From: Pseudalkalibacillus hwajinpoensis
Lineage (GTDB): Bacteria; Bacillota; Bacilli; Bacillales; Guptibacillaceae
Assembly: GCF_015234585.1 (NCBI RefSeq)
Contig: NZ_JADFCM010000008.1
Location: 558,001-622,000 of the forward strand
DNA: 64,000 nucleotides
Direction of reading: 5' to 3'
The position numbers and the translations under genes were made by a program. Under the pieces are notes generated by a model. It was given only the letters and a program-made list of their open reading frames with translations. It had not been told where the DNA came from and made no database searches. Positions 41,869 through 49,526 of the stretch are shown here, in pieces. Every line of letters starts with the position of its first letter. The stretch's first letter is position 1.

Positions 41869-42357
41869 ATGGTGTCAAAGGACAAGGGAATTCTTTATTT
41901 GATTTGGATAGTGACTGCAGGACTTTTATTTAAATATATCCCTAGAAATAAAATTCGACACGGTCTTGTGATTATGCTCTTTAAGCATGTTGTGACATGG
42001 TTTTTTGGTTTACTTGTCGTAGAGAAAGGGTTAATTCAGTATCCAGTGCGATTCTTTCGAAAGGCAAATCGCACAAGTTTTACGTTCGAATACTTTGTTT
42101 ATCCTGCTTTTTGTGCCATTTTCAATTTGAATTACCCGGAGAGCAGAAATAAATTCATACAGCTTCTCTATTATCTTTTTCACGTTGGTATTATTACCAC
42201 AGGAGAAGTGATCGCGGAGAAATATACGAATCTGATAAAGTACGTTAAGTGGAAGTGGTACTGGAGTTTCATCACGCTTTCGCTAACGAATTTTAGTTCT
42301 CGCGTGTTCTATCGCTGGTTTTATAAAGATGAGTTTAAGGTAAAGGAATCAAATTAA
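41869..42357 (+). CDS. CBO0543-like membrane protein
   Basis: 162 residues from the ATG at 41869, with AGAGGAG eight bases upstream. It has a chain of hydrophobic segments and the pattern SFTFEYFVYPAFCAIFNLNYP, then TTGEVIAEKYTNLIKY and WKWYWSFITL, which I associate with the CBO0543 group. Function unknown. A second family member lies at 40132-40686, with czcD between them. Confidence 0.72.
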   Translation: MVSKDKGILYLIWIVTAGLLFKYIPRNKIRHGLVIMLFKHVVTWFFGLLVVEKGLIQYPVRFFRKANRTSFTFEYFVYPAFCAIFNLNYPESRNKFIQLLYYLFHVGIITTGEVIAEKYTNLIKYVKWKWYWSFITLSLTNFSSRVFYRWFYKDEFKVKESN

Positions 42358-42369
42358 ATAATCATTTTC

Positions 42370-42396
42370 GGCTTCCTCATTTTGGAGGCTTTTTTT
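42370..42396 (+). terminator. Intrinsic terminator
   Basis: GGCTTCC, loop, GGAGGCT followed by TTTTTT, with one G-T pair. It lies 13 bases after the stop. Confidence 0.75.
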
Positions 42397-42543
42397 GTGC
42401 ACAAAAATGAAGATAAAAATCATATTAGCATTAATTTTGAGAAAGAGTTTGTACATACTTTTTCTCAAAAAGACAGGCTTATATTTACTGTCTCTCATAT
42501 GGTATCTTTCTTATGACCAATCTGAAGTAAGAAGGGTGTTACG

Positions 42544-43191
42544 ATGAGCAAAAACATAAAACTAGAACGTCCAAAGATTCCGGCTATCCTTGAAGAAGGT
42601 CATTTTCGTGCGATTTATAATGATGAAGACTTAACGCTAATGAATTGCGAGATCATAGGTGAAGCGGTGGACGATGTTGAGCTTGACCGTGTGATCCTAT
42701 CGAAAGTGGTGTTCAGAAACGTTACATTTTCAAACGCCACGTTTCCTCAAATTGACATGATTGATGTTATATTCGATAATTGTAACCTTTCCAATGTGAA
42801 TTTCACTGAAGGCATTATTCATCGCGTGAAGTTCACGGACTGCAAGTTAATAGGAGCGGATTTCTCGGAAGCGAACCTTGGAAACGTTACATTTGAGAAT
42901 TGTATGGCAAATTTCAGTAGTTATGTGGATACCAGGCTGAAACAAGTAAAATTTGAAGATACGTCTTTGCAAAGCGCGAACTATCATGGCTCTCAGTTTA
43001 CAAAGACAATTTTCAACAGGTGTGACGCAAACGACGTGAATTTCGTACAAACGCTTTTAAAGGGGGTCGATCTAAGCACATGTACGTTTGAACGCCTTCA
43101 TGTTGATTTGGAAAGCCTTGATGGATGTGTAGTGTCACAGGATCAGGCGATTGGATTTGCGAAGTTGTTAGGATTGAAGGTTGTTGAATAG
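42544..43191 (+). CDS. Pentapeptide repeat protein
   Basis: 215 residues. From about residue 55 to 180 a pentapeptide pattern A(N/D)(L/F)xx is clear (NVTFSNATF, NCNLSNVNF, GADFSEANL, NVTFENC, SANYHGSQF, DVNFVQTLL, GVDLSTC), forming a right-handed beta-helix. Some members mimic DNA and protect gyrase, but no such link is visible here. An inverted repeat follows five bases after the stop. Confidence 0.88.
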   Translation: MSKNIKLERPKIPAILEEGHFRAIYNDEDLTLMNCEIIGEAVDDVELDRVILSKVVFRNVTFSNATFPQIDMIDVIFDNCNLSNVNFTEGIIHRVKFTDCKLIGADFSEANLGNVTFENCMANFSSYVDTRLKQVKFEDTSLQSANYHGSQFTKTIFNRCDANDVNFVQTLLKGVDLSTCTFERLHVDLESLDGCVVSQDQAIGFAKLLGLKVVE

Positions 43192-43195
43192 CGGG

Positions 43196-43225
43196 AGGGG
43201 GGACAGGCACATGCCTGTCCCCCCT
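43196..43225. repeat. Inverted repeat (AGGGGGGACAGGCA-CA-TGCCTGTCCCCCCT)
   Basis: A perfect 14-base dyad, variant with ACAGG/CCTGT instead of TCAGG/CCTGA. Confidence 0.92.
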
Positions 43226-43367
43226 TTGCGTTACTTCATAAAAGAAGTGATTGAGGAATGTACGGATGTTTGAAATAATTGTTAGTGGATATAACCTGCG
43301 ATAGAATATAGAGGTTTACATATAGAAATAGGTGATTCCAGACAAGCTGCTAAGATTGGAGGGTTTT

Positions 43368-43838
43368 ATGAACATTCGTCATGTGAAGCAATCAGATTAC
43401 TATGTGATTTCTCCACTGATCAATGAATGGTGGAATGGAGGACAAATGATCGACAAGCTTCCTAAAATGTTCTTTGATCATTTTACGAATACGAGCTTTA
43501 TTGCAGAAGAGAACGGTGAGATTGCCGGGTTTCTTATTGGTTTTCTTTCACAAACTCATTTAGAAGAAGGGTATATTCACATTGCTGGTGTTCACCCTTC
43601 TTATCGAGGTGGTCACATTGGACGTCAACTTTATGAGTCGTTCTTTCAAACAATGAAAGCTTATGGCAGAAGCTTAGTGAGGTGCGTCACCTCGCCGGAT
43701 AATAAGAATTCGATTGCTTACCACTTTAGAATGGGTTTTGAGATTGAAGGAGGCAACCGCGTCGTAAATGGAATTGCGGTTCACTCAAACTATGACGGGC
43801 CAGGGCGTGAGCGTGTGGTGTTTGTGAAGCGCGTATAA
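43368..43838 (+). CDS. GNAT family N-acetyltransferase
   Basis: 156 residues from the ATG at 43368, preceded by GGAGGG; upstream codons overlap it. Acetyl-CoA motif A is IHIAGVHPSYRGGHIGRQLYESFF, and motif B contains SPDNKNSIAYHFRMGFEIEGG. The C-terminus has a YDGPGRERVVFVKR strand as in YjcF/Acetyltransf-type proteins. Substrate unknown. Confidence 0.87.
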   Translation: MNIRHVKQSDYYVISPLINEWWNGGQMIDKLPKMFFDHFTNTSFIAEENGEIAGFLIGFLSQTHLEEGYIHIAGVHPSYRGGHIGRQLYESFFQTMKAYGRSLVRCVTSPDNKNSIAYHFRMGFEIEGGNRVVNGIAVHSNYDGPGRERVVFVKRV

Positions 43839-43847
43839 ATGTCCGCG

Positions 43848-43878
43848 GCGGGGGTCAGGTCCGAACCTGACCCCCCGC
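43848..43878. repeat. Inverted repeat (GCGGGGGTCAGGT-CCGA-ACCTGACCCCCCGC)
   Basis: A 13-base dyad with one unpaired C, loop CCGA, ten bases after the stop. Confidence 0.9.
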
Positions 43879-43902
43879 ATTTCAATACGCCTAAGTCATG
43901 CA

Positions 43903-43937
43903 AAAGCGCATTTGTTTTCACAAGTGCGTTTTTTTGA
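43903..43937 (+). terminator. Intrinsic terminator
   Basis: AAGCGCATTTG, loop TTTTCA, CAAGTGCG and seven T. It lies after the inverted repeat, so the GNAT gene has two hairpins in tandem. Confidence 0.8.
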
Positions 43938-44143
43938 TAAATACTGAGTTAGGTCATATAAGTTCCTCCCATTCACAATCTCGAAATCTTATAGTATAGC
44001 GGGAGAGGTATGAGTTGATTCTTTGTAAAAACATGAAACTAATTCTCGTTCGTTTCGTATGTAGTAATACGCAGAAAACTTATTCAGCCTATATTCTCTA
44101 ATCGTTTCACTCTAAAAAATACGTCAGGCTTGGAGGAGAATTT

Positions 44144-44218
44144 ATGGCAGAGGGAATGTTTTTGCTTATAATTGTGTTTATTACGGTTTTTGTCATTGGA
44201 AAAAAGAAGAAAAAATGA
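44144..44218 (+). CDS. 24-residue membrane peptide with poly-Lys tail
   Basis: MAEGMFLLIIVFITVFVIGK followed by four more Lys. A strong TTGGAGGAG lies seven bases upstream and a terminator follows, so it has its own transcription unit. The hydrophobic helix and basic end recall type I toxins and small sporulation peptides, but there is no proof of either. Confidence 0.55.
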   Translation: MAEGMFLLIIVFITVFVIGKKKKK

Positions 44219-44244
44219 TCTGTAGGTTTGATTCTTTTCTTAGG

Positions 44245-44281
44245 GGAGTGTTTGCTAAGTTTATCGCAAACGCTCCTTTTA
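44245..44281 (+). terminator. Intrinsic terminator after the small peptide gene
   Basis: GGAGTGTTTGC, loop of ten, GCAAACGCTCC, then TTTT, with one G-T-type mismatch in the stem. Confidence 0.82.
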
Positions 44282-44341
44282 GTCGTTAGATCATTTACAT
44301 AGAACAATAGTAAAACTTTATTCTGAGGAAGGGTTGATTCA

Positions 44342-44746
44342 ATGAAGATCGAAAGCAAATTGTATGACGAAGCAGTAAAGTTAATCGAGTCTCGTTACCC
44401 TTCTGGTTGGGGAGGGGCGGCAGCGATGTATACAAGCGGGGGTTCTATTCTAACGAGCGTTTCTCCAGAGAACATTAATGCTTCTGCAGAGCTTTGTATT
44501 GAAACGGGGGCTATTCTAGAAGCCCATAAATTAAACACAGAAATCACGCACTCCATTTGCGTCGTACGTGATGATGAGAATTCTCACTATAAGATATTAA
44601 CTCCGTGTGGTATTTGTCAGGAACGACTGTTTTATTGGGGGGCAAATGTTAAAGCAGCCGTATTTACGGAAGACGGTGCGCTTAACTTTAAAACGTTGAA
44701 AGAAATACAACCTTATCACTGGAATGAAGCATATGAGGGAGAGTAA
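44342..44746 (+). CDS. Cytidine/blasticidin deaminase-like protein
   Basis: 134 residues. Zinc motif with Cys52 and Glu54 (SAELCIETGAI) and Cys89/Cys92 (TPCGICQE) as in tetrameric cytidine deaminases. The first ligand is Cys as in that family. It contains the SPENIN segment where substrate carboxamide or ribose contacts occur. It may deaminate a nucleoside or a blasticidin-like compound. Confidence 0.8.
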   Translation: MKIESKLYDEAVKLIESRYPSGWGGAAAMYTSGGSILTSVSPENINASAELCIETGAILEAHKLNTEITHSICVVRDDENSHYKILTPCGICQERLFYWGANVKAAVFTEDGALNFKTLKEIQPYHWNEAYEGE

Positions 44747-44932
44747 TGAGATAAGAAGTAGAGGAGCGGTAATCTCAGAAACCAGTTCCATTTTCATGAG
44801 CTCAAAGCAAAGTGTTCATCCGTATAGGGCTAATCTTAAGGATGTGAGAATTTCAAGTTTCCTTAGAAGGGATTTATTCCCTTTTATAGAAATGTAGTGA
44901 TGATAAGTAAACCCTGGAAATGGGGGATGGCG

Positions 44933-45130
44933 ATGATTGAGACGCTCTGCTTTTTTTGTAAAAAGAAATTTCATATTAAGCCCTCTGATTCACAGTTTTG
45001 GAAGTTGAAGCAGAACCCTGGTGCGAGCTATGTGTGTAAGGCGTGTAACCAATCGATGCAGCGAGAAGCACAGCAAAGCACGGGAATTTATCCAGACCAA
45101 ATTGATCAGTATGATAAATTATTCCGTTAA
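44933..45130 (+). CDS. Small two-CxxC zinc-ribbon protein (YlaI/DUF2197-like)
   Basis: 65 residues from the ATG at 44933, preceded by GGGGGATGG. Two Cys pairs, CFFC near the start and CKAC in the middle, separated by a basic helix, suit one structural zinc. The layout matches YlaI-type proteins of B. subtilis, by recollection. The stop is followed 24 bases later by the lipoprotein gene. Confidence 0.7.
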   Translation: MIETLCFFCKKKFHIKPSDSQFWKLKQNPGASYVCKACNQSMQREAQQSTGIYPDQIDQYDKLFR

Positions 45131-45154
45131 AATGACCGGAGGGAGTGAAGATGT

Positions 45155-45610
45155 ATGAAAAGATGGCTTGCATACTTGCTCGTTCTTCTCATTCTTCTCA
45201 CTAGTTGTAATGGAAATGATCATGTGACGAAACAGGTTGTTCAAAAAGAAAATCAAGCAGAAGTAAGTAACACTTTCACATCAGGCTCTTATAAGATGAT
45301 TGGTGAAGAAGAGCGGATCGGCTTTATATATGATGATGCGTCAGCATTCAAAGCTGGTGAACCTAATAAGTACATGTGGCACTTGTGGGGAGATGAAGAC
45401 GAACTAAATGGTTCTCTTAAAGTAATCGGAACACATCAGGAGACAAATGAGGAGATCGTGGTTTTTGAATCAGATGAGTTGGCGGGTCCGCACAACGGGG
45501 CGGATGCTCACGTCCCTTCAACGATGCAACTTCCTTCAACAGGTGTTTGGGAGCTAGATGCTTATGTTGGGGAAGAATTTTTTGGAACCATTGTAGTGGA
45601 GGTCATGTAA
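45155..45610 (+). CDS. Lipoprotein (DUF4871-like)
   Basis: 151 residues; signal with lipobox LLTSC. The mature part has a beta-rich body with KYMWHLWGDEDELNGSLKV and a GPHNGADAHVPS segment and ends with strands (GVWELDAYVGEEFFGTIVVE). This resembles DUF4871 lipoproteins, from memory. The next gene starts at the following base. Confidence 0.75.
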   Translation: MKRWLAYLLVLLILLTSCNGNDHVTKQVVQKENQAEVSNTFTSGSYKMIGEEERIGFIYDDASAFKAGEPNKYMWHLWGDEDELNGSLKVIGTHQETNEEIVVFESDELAGPHNGADAHVPSTMQLPSTGVWELDAYVGEEFFGTIVVEVM

Positions 45611-46207
45611 TTGCCTTACTTTCATCAAGAAATAGGTGTACAAAAAGAAGCGTTGGAACACATTCTTTATCAGAATCCAGCCATTGAAAAGGCTCTCGGT
45701 GTACTAAGGGAAGAGTTCGATCATGCATACATCGGAGCAGGGTGTATTGTGCAAACGGTTTGGAATGACTTAACGAATCGGCCGTTGGATTACGGTATCC
45801 ATGACCTCGATGTTGTGTATTACGATGATCAGGATTTGAGCTTAGAAAAAGAGGTCGAGATAGAAGAGCATCTTCGGAAGTTGCTTTCCGACATTCCTTA
45901 TAAAATTGACGCCAAAAACGAAGCGCGCGTTCATCTCTGGTATGAAGAGAAATTCGGTCAGCGTATCGCCCCTTATTCTTCAGTAGAAGATGCCATCAAT
46001 AGCTGGCCTACTACTGCAACATCAATCGGTGTCAAAGTAGGAGAGGATGGTGCGTTTCAGGTATATGCGCCATACGGATTAAGTGATTTGTTTGGGTTAA
46101 TTGTGCGTGCAAACAAGTTGTTGATTACCCGCGATGTCTATGAAGCGAAAGTGGAAAAATGGACGCGGAAATGGCCAGAGCTTGAGGTGATCGCTTGGGA
46201 CAAGTGA
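45611..46207 (+). CDS. Nucleotidyltransferase-family protein (PF06042-like)
   Basis: 198 residues from a TTG directly after the preceding stop, with GTGGAGGTC upstream. The pattern YIGAGCIVQTVWNDLTNRPLDYGIHDLDVVYYDD has the Gly-rich start and the DxD metal pair (HDLDVV) of this nucleotidyltransferase group. The C-terminal half has NEARVHLWYEEKFG and a final WTRKWPEL. Substrate unknown. Confidence 0.8.
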   Translation: MPYFHQEIGVQKEALEHILYQNPAIEKALGVLREEFDHAYIGAGCIVQTVWNDLTNRPLDYGIHDLDVVYYDDQDLSLEKEVEIEEHLRKLLSDIPYKIDAKNEARVHLWYEEKFGQRIAPYSSVEDAINSWPTTATSIGVKVGEDGAFQVYAPYGLSDLFGLIVRANKLLITRDVYEAKVEKWTRKWPELEVIAWDK

Positions 46208-46274
46208 TGAAGGTGCAAAAATAGAGTACTTTAAGAACTCATAGTGGTTTCTTATCTACTGTTTGGAGGCAATA

Positions 46275-46484
46275 ATGGAAGCAAAAAAGTTCTTATCTTT
46301 ACTAGGGTGGGTGATGCTTGGATCGTGGCTCATTCATTTTTTTATTTACTATTTAATCGATTTAGATCGAGAAATCTATTCTGTAGAAAAGATCGTCTCA
46401 GGGATTGTGTTTATTCTTATCGCAGTACCAATCTATTTTACTAGTGTTCACCTGTATTATAAATTTAGCGAGGAGCGTTCATAA
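46275..46484 (+). CDS. Small membrane protein
   Basis: 69 residues from the ATG at 46275, with TTGGAGG five bases upstream. Two hydrophobic helices (about 8-27 and 38-60). No family recognised. It is followed by the kinase gene. Confidence 0.6.
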   Translation: MEAKKFLSLLGWVMLGSWLIHFFIYYLIDLDREIYSVEKIVSGIVFILIAVPIYFTSVHLYYKFSEERS

Positions 46485-46551
46485 GATGAAAAGTGGTTGG
46501 AGAAGATCTGGTTTACATAAAGCGGGAATTATAAAAGGAAACCGATGTAGT

Positions 46552-47088
46552 ATGGCGCATTTTGATTTAGAAAAGATACTACCAAAACCCCCGCTAAAGG
46601 AACCCTTTCTACTTGGAATCGATGGGTTAAGTCGGTCAGGTAAAACCACGTTCGTCTCCGAGTTAGAGCACTTACTTGAAATGTCAGGGTATCGCTCTGT
46701 TACATTTCATATAGATGATTACATAGAGCCAGAGCAAAAGCGGTATAACACAGGCCACGAAGAGTGGTACGAATACTATTTTTTGCAGTGGGACGTCGCT
46801 AAGCTAAAAGAGCATCTTTTTGACAGCATAATGGAACGAATACCGCCCGAAAATTTGAAGGCAGATGTGGTGTTGATCGAAGGGGTTTTTCTGCAAAGAG
46901 ACGAATGGCGTTCTGCGTTCGATTGCGTGCTTTTCTTAGAATGTGCAAGAGATGTGCGGTTTGGACGAGAGAACGAAGAGACACAGAAAAATCTAAAGAA
47001 ATTTCAAGAGCGATATTGGAAAGCAGAAGATTATTATATGGATACCGTTAAGCCTTTGGAGAGAGCGGATTTTGTGATTGAGTCATGA
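46552..47088 (+). CDS. Uridine kinase-like P-loop kinase
   Basis: 178 residues from the ATG at 46552 (AAAGGAAA upstream). An in-frame ATG at 46486 with GAGGAG would add 22 residues whose DNA includes a 12-base match to the 27-base element, so the shorter form is preferred. P-loop GLSRSGKT at residues 25-32, then VTFHIDDYIEPEQKRYN (the DD of uridine-kinase types) and VVLIEGVFLQRDEWR. The family phosphorylates nucleosides or small sugars. Its stop lies close to the next start, and the two genes probably form one transcript. Confidence 0.8.
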   Translation: MAHFDLEKILPKPPLKEPFLLGIDGLSRSGKTTFVSELEHLLEMSGYRSVTFHIDDYIEPEQKRYNTGHEEWYEYYFLQWDVAKLKEHLFDSIMERIPPENLKADVVLIEGVFLQRDEWRSAFDCVLFLECARDVRFGRENEETQKNLKKFQERYWKAEDYYMDTVKPLERADFVIES

Positions 47089-47092
47089 ACGG

Positions 47093-47386
47093 ATGAGCAT
47101 TCCTTCAGTAGGCTTATTCTTGCAACTGTTCCTTGTTTTATTTGTCACTGCGCTAAACGGTTTACGAACTTCACTGATAAATCATTTTTCGATTTATCCA
47201 GTTGCGCTTATGGAGCTAACGATTGGCGTCATCAGCTTATGTTTTGGTGTCTACGGGCTCATTCAATCAAAGTATTCCGCTCTTTCATGGATCGTTGTCA
47301 TGATCGGTGCAATGACGTTCTTTCTATTTGTTTTTGTGTATCTACTTCCAGAGGCGGGTAGCCCACCGCTCATCCGATGGTTATGA
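47093..47386 (+). CDS. Small membrane protein
   Basis: 97 residues from the ATG at 47093; an in-frame TTG at 47078, within the preceding gene, is an alternative. Three hydrophobic helices (about 5-20, 34-52 and 60-80). No strong ribosome-binding site, so it may be coupled to the kinase gene. No family recognised. Confidence 0.55.
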   Translation: MSIPSVGLFLQLFLVLFVTALNGLRTSLINHFSIYPVALMELTIGVISLCFGVYGLIQSKYSALSWIVVMIGAMTFFLFVFVYLLPEAGSPPLIRWL

Positions 47387-47408
47387 GGTCAGTGAATCCA
47401 ACGATCGA

Positions 47409-47507
47409 ATGTTTGTGGAGCCTAAAAAGATAGCTGATTATGACATTGAGTGGAACGATGTGTATCAAGAAATAGTAGAAGCTGCATTAAAATTGGAGGA
47501 AAAATAG
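47409..47507 (+). other. Short open frame coupled to the lipoprotein gene
   Basis: A 32-codon frame (MFVEPKKIADYDIEWNDVYQ..), which continues open upstream to about 47315 in the same frame without a start. Its TAG overlaps the GTG start of the lipoprotein (TAGTG) and it contains that gene's GGAGG. It looks like the C-terminal piece of a soluble protein; a remnant or an unrecognised coupled gene. Confidence 0.3.
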
Positions 47508-48130
47508 TGAAAATGAAAGTTCTGGCTCCTTTCATTCTATTAGGAACGTTACTGCTATCAAGCTGTGCGAGTAATGAGCATAAAACGGCTGAGATTAAGC
47601 CTATGCCTGATTCGGATTATGTAAAAACCTTCGAAGAGTTGAATCTTGGTAATCTATTCGATTTTGAATTCGAATTGGAGAATGCAGATAAACGCTGGGT
47701 AAGGCTTTGGGTGGAGCGGTATCAAGATGGGGAGAAAGATCGTGAGCCTATCACGGAACTTATGTATGGTCAGAGTCCGATTCCTGATGAAACGTCCAAA
47801 GGGCATGTAGGATTTGGGATCATTCAGTCTAATGAAGGTGAACCGTCTTATTTTCTTTATGCACCTGGCCATAGCTCAGCTCCTAATAAAAGCGTTGAAA
47901 AAACGAAGTCAGAAACATCAATGACAACGTGGGATTATGCGTTTCCAGATGAAAAGGTGGATTTACAATTAAACGAAGAGAAAGTGCTAGCGGCGTATCG
48001 AAGCACATCTTCCAACGAAATGAGAACCTATGATTTAGGGAACAAAGATGATGTTAAAAAAATGATTCAAGAGGATACTGAGGTTTTATTGTTGAAAATC
48101 TTGATTGAAGAGAGTGATGAGGAAAATTAA
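47507..48130 (+). CDS. Lipoprotein of unknown function
   Basis: 207 residues from the GTG at 47507, with TTGGAGG seven bases upstream. Signal KMKVLAPFILLGTLLLSSC with lipobox LSSC. The mature protein is acidic, with beta segments around RWVRLWVERYQDGE and a MTTWDYAFPDEKVDL stretch. No family recognised. Confidence 0.78.
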   Translation: MKMKVLAPFILLGTLLLSSCASNEHKTAEIKPMPDSDYVKTFEELNLGNLFDFEFELENADKRWVRLWVERYQDGEKDREPITELMYGQSPIPDETSKGHVGFGIIQSNEGEPSYFLYAPGHSSAPNKSVEKTKSETSMTTWDYAFPDEKVDLQLNEEKVLAAYRSTSSNEMRTYDLGNKDDVKKMIQEDTEVLLLKILIEESDEEN

Positions 48131-48215
48131 TGATTTCTGATGTGTCAGTTATATGGTCGGATGATCTTAATATGTGGAAACTATAGAGCGAACTAAACGA
48201 AATAAGGGCGTTTTT

Positions 48216-48319
48216 ATGGGTGATGTATTTCTTTTGGAGGGCTAGGATTATTATTTATAGCTGCTATGTTTCTTGTAACATGGAGCGTCACTGTACTATA
48301 TAAATTAATGGCAAAGTGA
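48216..48319 (+). pseudogene. Possible frameshifted small membrane peptide gene
   Basis: AAGGGCG precedes ATG at 48216, which starts MGDVFLL then stops at TAG. In another frame, from a T-run (CTTTT), GGLGLLFIAAMFLVTWSVTV and LYKLMAK follow to a TGA at 48319. Joining the frames by one extra T would give a 34-residue hydrophobic peptide. It may be a real frameshift mutation or mere chance. Confidence 0.35.
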
Positions 48320-48373
48320 AGAATGAAATGCCGCCTTTCGTTATAAGGGAGTTTTATTAATAAAGTGAAGAAC

Positions 48374-48413
48374 AGAGCTTGGAATGGCTTATACGCCTCC
48401 AAGCTCTATTTTT
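48374..48413 (+). terminator. Intrinsic terminator
   Basis: AGAGCTTGGA, 14-base loop, TCCAAGCTCT, then ATTTTT. Confidence 0.85.
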
Positions 48414-48475
48414 ATGTGATTTTCCGTTTTCAACTTTGAAAAAGAATGATTTTATTTTCCAATAAGTGGTTGCCT

Positions 48476-48498
48476 AATATATCATTACCTGATATATT
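48476..48498. promoter_or_regulatory. PadR operator dyad
   Basis: AATATATCA-TTACC-TGATATATT is a perfect dyad, followed by a further half-site ATATATCA at 48509-48518. It lies 47 bases before the padR start, so it likely mediates autoregulation. Confidence 0.7.
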
Positions 48499-48544
48499 AC
48501 AATTATTGATATATCATTAAACGATATAAGATTGGAGGAAGCGA

Positions 48545-48874
48545 ATGCCAAGAAATGATTCTCTTGAAGTGGGAGAGCTAACAGATACATCTTATTACAT
48601 TCTCCTATCACTGATGGAGCCTAAACACGGATATTTAATAATGAAAACAATTGAGGAAATGACAGATCACACGGTCGTAGTCGGACCGGCGTCTATGTAT
48701 ACCACGATCAAAAAGCTACTTAGAGCAGAACTGATAAAGCTGCATGATAAGAGTGATAAGAAAAAGGTGTATGTAACCACAGAAAAAGGTGTTCAGCTAG
48801 TAAAGAAAGAAATTGAACGAAAACGCCTAATGATTCAGCACGGGGAAGAAATCCTCGCAAATAAAGGAGAGTGA
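48545..48874 (+). CDS. PadR family transcriptional regulator
   Basis: 109 residues with TTGGAGG upstream. Winged helix: SYYILLSLMEPKHGYLIMKTIEEMT, then VVGPASMYTTIKKLLRAELIK, and a C-terminal helix. It overlaps or abuts the DUF2812 gene; PadR/DUF2812 pairs are common in Firmicutes. The dyad upstream is its likely operator. Confidence 0.9.
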   Translation: MPRNDSLEVGELTDTSYYILLSLMEPKHGYLIMKTIEEMTDHTVVVGPASMYTTIKKLLRAELIKLHDKSDKKKVYVTTEKGVQLVKKEIERKRLMIQHGEEILANKGE

Positions 48875-48879
48875 GTGTA

Positions 48880-49425
48880 TTGGGGAAAGAGAAATATGTG
48901 ATGAGCAGCGGTTTAGCTTTCTTTGAAGCGAAAGAGATGGAGCGACTCGGTAAGTTTGCGCGAAGGGGATGGTTTCTAGAGAAATTTGCGTTCTCCGGTT
49001 TTGTGTTACGGAAAGGAAAACCAGAGGAAGTGATTTATTCACTAGACTATCAGTCGGAGGCCGATGACGAGTATTTTAGTTACTTTGAAGAAGCAGGATG
49101 GAAGCATGTTTGTACTGGAGCGGGTGTCATGCACATCTTTTCGGCAGCACCAGGCACTACCCCAATCTATTCAGAACAGGCTACCATCAAAGAGAAGTAT
49201 GAAAAGGAAAGCCAATCTATGAAAAAGGTTGCCCTGCCAGCATTTCTAATCGCTATTATGCTAGTCGTGTTGTTGTTTAGTAGTGAGAATGGATTTCTCC
49301 CTACAGTTGTTGGGGATATTAGTGAATATGCGAGTTACGCGACTTTTATTGTGTTGATCTTCACAGGGATGCCTTATCTTTCGTATCAATATAAGTTGAG
49401 GAAGTTGGAGAAGCGTAATGTTTAA
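48880..49425 (+). CDS. DUF2812 family membrane protein
   Basis: 181 residues from the TTG at 48880, with AAAGGAG ten bases upstream; a GTG at 48871 overlaps the padR stop but touches the ribosome-binding site. It has KFARRGWFLEKFAFSGFVLRKGKPEEVIYSLDY-like sequence, then a GWKHVCTGAGVMHIF segment and two C-terminal helices. DUF2812 proteins accompany PadR regulators and their function is not known. Confidence 0.85.
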   Translation: MGKEKYVMSSGLAFFEAKEMERLGKFARRGWFLEKFAFSGFVLRKGKPEEVIYSLDYQSEADDEYFSYFEEAGWKHVCTGAGVMHIFSAAPGTTPIYSEQATIKEKYEKESQSMKKVALPAFLIAIMLVVLLFSSENGFLPTVVGDISEYASYATFIVLIFTGMPYLSYQYKLRKLEKRNV

Positions 49426-49482
49426 TAAGGGAAAGATACAACTATAATCATAGAACTGTTCATCGTGATGGGACGAATGTTT

Positions 49483-49517
49483 GTAATGGGGTCAGGTACG
49501 CACCTGACCCCCATTAC
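49483..49517. repeat. Inverted repeat (GTAATGGGGTCAGGT-ACGC-ACCTGACCCCCATTAC)
   Basis: A 15-base dyad with one bulged C and loop ACGC, between convergent genes (DUF2812 and mprF). Outer arms GTAAT/ATTAC are unique to this copy. Confidence 0.9.
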
Positions 49518-49526
49518 GTTTGACAC

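Larger units (their letters stand above)
48131..48544. other. Intergenic region: broken small frame, terminator and PadR operator
   Basis: About 410 bases. It holds a short frame at 48216-48319 that needs a frameshift to encode a membrane peptide, a terminator at 48374-48413 and, before the padR gene, AT-rich dyads. Nothing else was seen. Confidence 0.6.

Noticed and set aside
44794..44895. 33-codon frame starting MSSKQSVHPYRA
   Set aside because: No ribosome-binding site, no family, and it ends in a hairpin-like AAGGGA/TCCCTT.
46405..46551. Longer kinase start at 46405 or 46486
   Set aside because: The first overlaps the previous gene out of frame; the second has a fair ribosome-binding site but the extra residues do not resemble the family and contain an element-like sequence.
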